Part shown: positions 61,489 to 64,000 of the stretch, one piece after another | Layout: each line of letters opens with the position of its first letter | How positions within the stretch are numbered: position 1 is the stretch's first letter | Source of the DNA: JAMHWF01 sp035911095 | GTDB lineage: Bacteria; Pseudomonadota; Gammaproteobacteria; Burkholderiales; Burkholderiaceae_C | Direction: 5' to 3' | Assembly (NCBI GenBank): GCA_035911095.1 | Contig: JAMHWF010000029.1 | Coordinates: 1 to 64,000 of the forward strand | DNA length: 64,000 nt | The notes under the pieces: generated by a model | Databases searched by the model: none | Told to the model about the DNA's origin: nothing | Seen by the model: the letters and a program-made list of their open reading frames with translations, nothing else | Translations under genes and position numbers: made by a program

Positions 61489-62148
61489 TCAGCGCGAGCC
61501 GAGCGCCAGGCGCAGCCCGAGCGCGACGAAGAGCGCGCCCGATGCCCGTTGCAGCCAGACAAAGCCGGGCCAGCGGCTGCCGCCCGCGCCCTGCCCGGCC
61601 GCCAGGCGCTCGCTGACGCGGCCGAGCACGAGCGCCACCGCCAGGTTGACCAGCGTGCCGCCGATGTCGAACAGCAGGCCGAGCACGACGAAGGCCAGCG
61701 CCTGGCTCATGCCGCTGGCGCCGGGCGTGATGAACTGCGGCAGCAGCGCGAGGAAGAAGAGCGCGACCTTCGGGTTCAGGGCGTTGATCAGCGCGCCCTG
61801 CCAGAAGGCGCCGGGCCCGCCGGCCTCGGCGGCATCCGGCGCGGCGGCCGGGGCCGTGCCCCGCTGCCGCAGCAGCGCGAGGCCGGCCCAGACCAGGTAG
61901 GCCGCGCCGAGCCACTTCAGCGCCGCGAACGCCCGGTCTGACGCGGCGATCAGTGCCGAGACACCGAGCGCACCCAGCGCCACGTGCAGCAGGCAGCCGG
62001 CGCCGATGCCCAGCGCCGCGGCAACGCCGGCGCGTCGGCCGCGCGCCGCGGCCGTGCCGGCGACATAGAGCATGTCCGGCCCCGGCGTCAGGTTGAGGAG
62101 CAGCGCGGCTGCCAGGAACAGCGGCAGGTCATGCACGGGCCAGGTCAT
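61489..62148 (-). CDS. LysE/RhtB-family amino-acid exporter
   Basis: The 219-aa membrane protein has six helices and the LysE signature NLTPGPDMLYVAGTAAARGRRAGVAAALGI at the N-terminus, plus GALINALNPKVALFFLALLPQF in the middle. LysE/RhtB proteins export amino acids or homoserine lactones. The substrate is unknown. It is convergent with mobA and 33 bp downstream of the DUF1993 gene. Confidence 0.88.
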   Translation of the reverse strand: MTWPVHDLPLFLAAALLLNLTPGPDMLYVAGTAAARGRRAGVAAALGIGAGCLLHVALGALGVSALIAASDRAFAALKWLGAAYLVWAGLALLRQRGTAPAAAPDAAEAGGPGAFWQGALINALNPKVALFFLALLPQFITPGASGMSQALAFVVLGLLFDIGGTLVNLAVALVLGRVSERLAAGQGAGGSRWPGFVWLQRASGALFVALGLRLALGSR

Positions 62149-62181
62149 CGCGGGCTCACGTCGCCGCGCTCGGCGCCCGGC

Positions 62182-62691
62182 TCAGCCGCCGCGCAGGTAG
62201 TCGGCCTTGCCGAGCGGCACGCCGTTGTGGCGCAGGATCGCGTAGGCCGTCGTCACGTGGAAGAAGAAGTTCGGCAGCGCGAAGTGCTTCAGGTAGGACT
62301 CGCCGGTGAACTGCAGCGGCTCGGCGCCCCGCCGGGTCACCGTGACCGGCTTCGCCTCGGTGCCGTCGAGCGCCTCGGCCGTCGCGCCGGTGACGAAGCT
62401 CAGCGTGCCGGCGATGCGCGCCTGGAGCTGGGCAATGGTGGTCTCGTCGTCGCGAAACACTGGCCCGTCGATGCCGCCCACACGCACCAGCGTGAACTTC
62501 GCGGTGTCGCAGGCGATCTGCACCTGGCTCGTGAGCGGCAGCATGTCGGGCGCGAGCCGGCTCGCGAGCAGCACCGCGGGGTCGAACTTGCGCGACTGCG
62601 CATGCACCTCGGCCTTGCCGAGCCAGCCCGAGAGATTGCCGAGCATGGTCTGGAAGATCGGCACGCTGGCCGTGTACATCGAGATCGTCAT
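62182..62691 (-). CDS. DUF1993 protein
   Basis: The 169-aa soluble protein matches DUF1993 (DinB-like helical): MTISMYTASVPIFQTMLGNLSGWLGKAE at the start, LAPDMLPLTSQVQIACDTAKF, DDETTIAQLQARIAGTLSFV and SYLKHFALPNFFFHVTTAYAILRHNGV. The function of the family is unknown. The start at 62691 is fixed by this typical opening, since the frame is open much further upstream. It is divergent from the dehydrogenase gene. Confidence 0.88.
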   Translation of the reverse strand: MTISMYTASVPIFQTMLGNLSGWLGKAEVHAQSRKFDPAVLLASRLAPDMLPLTSQVQIACDTAKFTLVRVGGIDGPVFRDDETTIAQLQARIAGTLSFVTGATAEALDGTEAKPVTVTRRGAEPLQFTGESYLKHFALPNFFFHVTTAYAILRHNGVPLGKADYLRGG

Positions 62692-62835
62692 CGCCGGGTC
62701 CGGTTCGTCGCAGGAGCGCGATGTTAGCGAGGCTGCGCACGGCGTGCACAATGCCGGGTCTGCCGCGGGCGGCGCCCCTCGCCCCGCAATCCCTTCACCC
62801 GCGGACAAGAGCGAACAAGAGGCTCCCTCGCCCCT

Positions 62836-63855
62836 GTGAACATCATCATCCTCGACGACTACCAGGACGCGGTACGCAAGCTGCGCTGCGCGTCGAAGCT
62901 CGACAAGCTCAACGCCAAGGTCTTCACCAACACCGTCAAGGGCGTGTCGCAGCTCTCGGTGCGCCTGCGCGACGCCGACGTGCTGGTGCTGATCCGCGAG
63001 CGCACCCACTTCCCGCGTGCGCTGCTCGAGAAGCTGCCGAAGCTCAAGCTGATCTCGCAGACCGGCCGCGCCGGCCCGCACATCGACATCGAGGCCTGCA
63101 CCCGGCTGGGCATCGCGGTGGCCGAAGGCGTCGGCTCGCCGGTGGCCCCGGCCGAGCTGACCTGGGCGCTGATCATGGCAGCCATGCGCCGCCTGCCGCA
63201 GTACATCGGCAACCTCAAGCACGGCGCCTGGCAGCAGTCGGGCCTCAAGTCGGCCTCGATGCCGCCCAACTTCGGGCTCGGCATGGTGCTGCGCGGCAAG
63301 ACCCTGGGCATCTGGGGCTACGGGCGCATCGGGCAGCTCGTCGCGGGCTACGGCCGCGCCTTCGGCATGGAGGTCGTGGTCTGGGGCAGCGAGTCCTCGC
63401 TCGAGCGCGCCCGCGCCGACGGCTTCGCCACGGCGGAGGCTTGCGAGAGCTTCTTCGAGCAGTGCGACGTCCTGAGCCTGCACCTGCGGCTCAACGAGGC
63501 CACACGCGGCATCGTGCGCGCCGACGCGCTGGCACGCATGAAGCCGACCGCGCTGCTGGTCAACACCTCGCGCGCCGAGCTGATCGAGGAAGGCGCCCTC
63601 GTCTCGGCCCTCAACCGCGGCCGCCCCGGCATGGCCGCGGTCGACGTCTACGAGAGCGAGCCGATCCTGCAGGGCACGCCGCTGCTGCGCCTCGAGAACT
63701 GCGTGTGCACGCCGCACATCGGCTATGTCGAGCTCGACAGCTACGAGACCTACTTCGGCGCCGCCTTCGACAACGTCGTCAACTTCGTGACCGGCTCGCC
63801 GACGAACCTGGTGAACCCGGAGGCGATGCGGGTGATGCGTGACACCCTGCGCTGA
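62836..63855 (+). CDS. D-2-hydroxyacid dehydrogenase family protein
   Basis: The 339-aa NAD-dependent oxidoreductase starts with GTG at 62836. It has the Rossmann motif GIWGYGRIGQLVAGYGRAFG (about 158), SLHLRLNEATRGIV, NTSRAELIEEGAL (catalytic Arg) and DVYESEP, CTPHIGYVE (catalytic His with the Glu pair). It resembles the 2-hydroxyacid/phosphoglycerate dehydrogenase superfamily, but lacks the ACT domain of many SerA proteins. The exact substrate is open. Confidence 0.88.
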   Translation: MNIIILDDYQDAVRKLRCASKLDKLNAKVFTNTVKGVSQLSVRLRDADVLVLIRERTHFPRALLEKLPKLKLISQTGRAGPHIDIEACTRLGIAVAEGVGSPVAPAELTWALIMAAMRRLPQYIGNLKHGAWQQSGLKSASMPPNFGLGMVLRGKTLGIWGYGRIGQLVAGYGRAFGMEVVVWGSESSLERARADGFATAEACESFFEQCDVLSLHLRLNEATRGIVRADALARMKPTALLVNTSRAELIEEGALVSALNRGRPGMAAVDVYESEPILQGTPLLRLENCVCTPHIGYVELDSYETYFGAAFDNVVNFVTGSPTNLVNPEAMRVMRDTLR

Positions 63856-64000
63856 GCCGACCGAGACGACACGACATGCGGCCTCGCCGCTCGAACTGGC
63901 GCTCGCCTTCAACCGGATGGCGATGCAGGGCTTCGGCGGCGTGCTCGCCGTCGCGCAGCACCACCTGGTCGAACGCGAACGCTGGCTGACGCGCGCCGAG
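63839..64000 (+). CDS. chromate transporter, N-terminal part (cut by window end)
   Basis: From a GTG at 63839, overlapping the 3' end of the dehydrogenase gene by 17 bp, 54 codons are open to the window edge. The segment LALAFNRMAMQGFGGVLAVAQHHLVERERWLT matches the first repeat of ChrA-type chromate transporters (GFGG...RWLT). The exact start is uncertain, as the ATGs further in (for example at 63927) could serve. The rest lies outside the window. Confidence 0.7.
   Translation, partial: MTPCAEPTETTRHAASPLELALAFNRMAMQGFGGVLAVAQHHLVERERWLTRAE

Overview
The window is high-GC DNA (roughly 70% over most of its length) with the gene set of a Betaproteobacterium, order Burkholderiales, Rubrivivax/Leptothrix/Ideonella-like. 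This placement rests on protein signatures only: an NhaR-type LysR, an HbcR/GntP 3-hydroxybutyrate module, AcuI next to PrpE, RelA of the synthetase-only type, and a full molybdenum-cofactor gene set.

Positions 1-10,800 look like accessory or eroding DNA. Nearly all coding is on the minus strand. It holds an HPF-like ribosome-associated protein, a LysR regulator divergent from a small membrane protein plus TerC, two GGDEF genes (one split by an in-frame TGA), an HD-GYP-like protein and an uncharacterised 134-aa protein. It then becomes gene-poor: an aldo/keto reductase pseudogene, a ~410-bp inverted-repeat element carrying what looks like the start of a Mu/TniA-type transposase, a 3' fragment of tRNA-Pro(GGG), and finally an intact tRNA-Val(GAC). 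Four copies of a 19-bp motif lie at the extreme left edge. These traces together suggest past integration near the two tRNA genes.

Positions 10,843-28,900 are mostly core genes: relA with an alpha/beta hydrolase, 3-hydroxybutyrate dehydrogenase, a SIMPL protein, an OmpR/EnvZ-type pair, a membrane metallophosphoesterase, ispD-ispF, mfd, a chemoreceptor, an HPP-CBS membrane protein and serB. Positions 27,367-33,501 form a likely short-chain-acid/3-hydroxybutyrate module: a sigma-54 activator (HbcR-like), a GntP permease, a periplasmic binding protein and a long acyl-CoA transferase. A GTAC-centred operator array and a candidate -24/-12 promoter lie between regulator and permease.

Positions 33,504-41,621 hold two transporters, a ThDP enzyme, a META-domain protein and the most intriguing cluster: two distant paralogues (432 and 459 aa) with roadblock-like C-termini flanking a ComFB-family (cyclic-dinucleotide-receptor) protein. 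Positions 41,668-51,439 are one long minus-strand run, alaC-hom-thrC-mobB-moeA-moaD-moaE-crcB-clpB, with several 4-bp overlaps and a heat-shock (sigma-32) type promoter immediately before clpB.

Positions 51,513-64,000 carry an Mth938-like protein, a Bcp peroxiredoxin, a candidate small RNA or attenuated leader, PIN-PhoH, PPK2, prpE, acuI, an NlpC/P60 hydrolase, moaA, mobA, a LysE exporter, a DUF1993 protein, a D-2-hydroxyacid dehydrogenase and the start of a chromate transporter. Six Moco genes (moaA, moaD, moaE, moeA, mobA, mobB) lie in two separate loci. No CRISPR array, rRNA or intact insertion sequence was seen.
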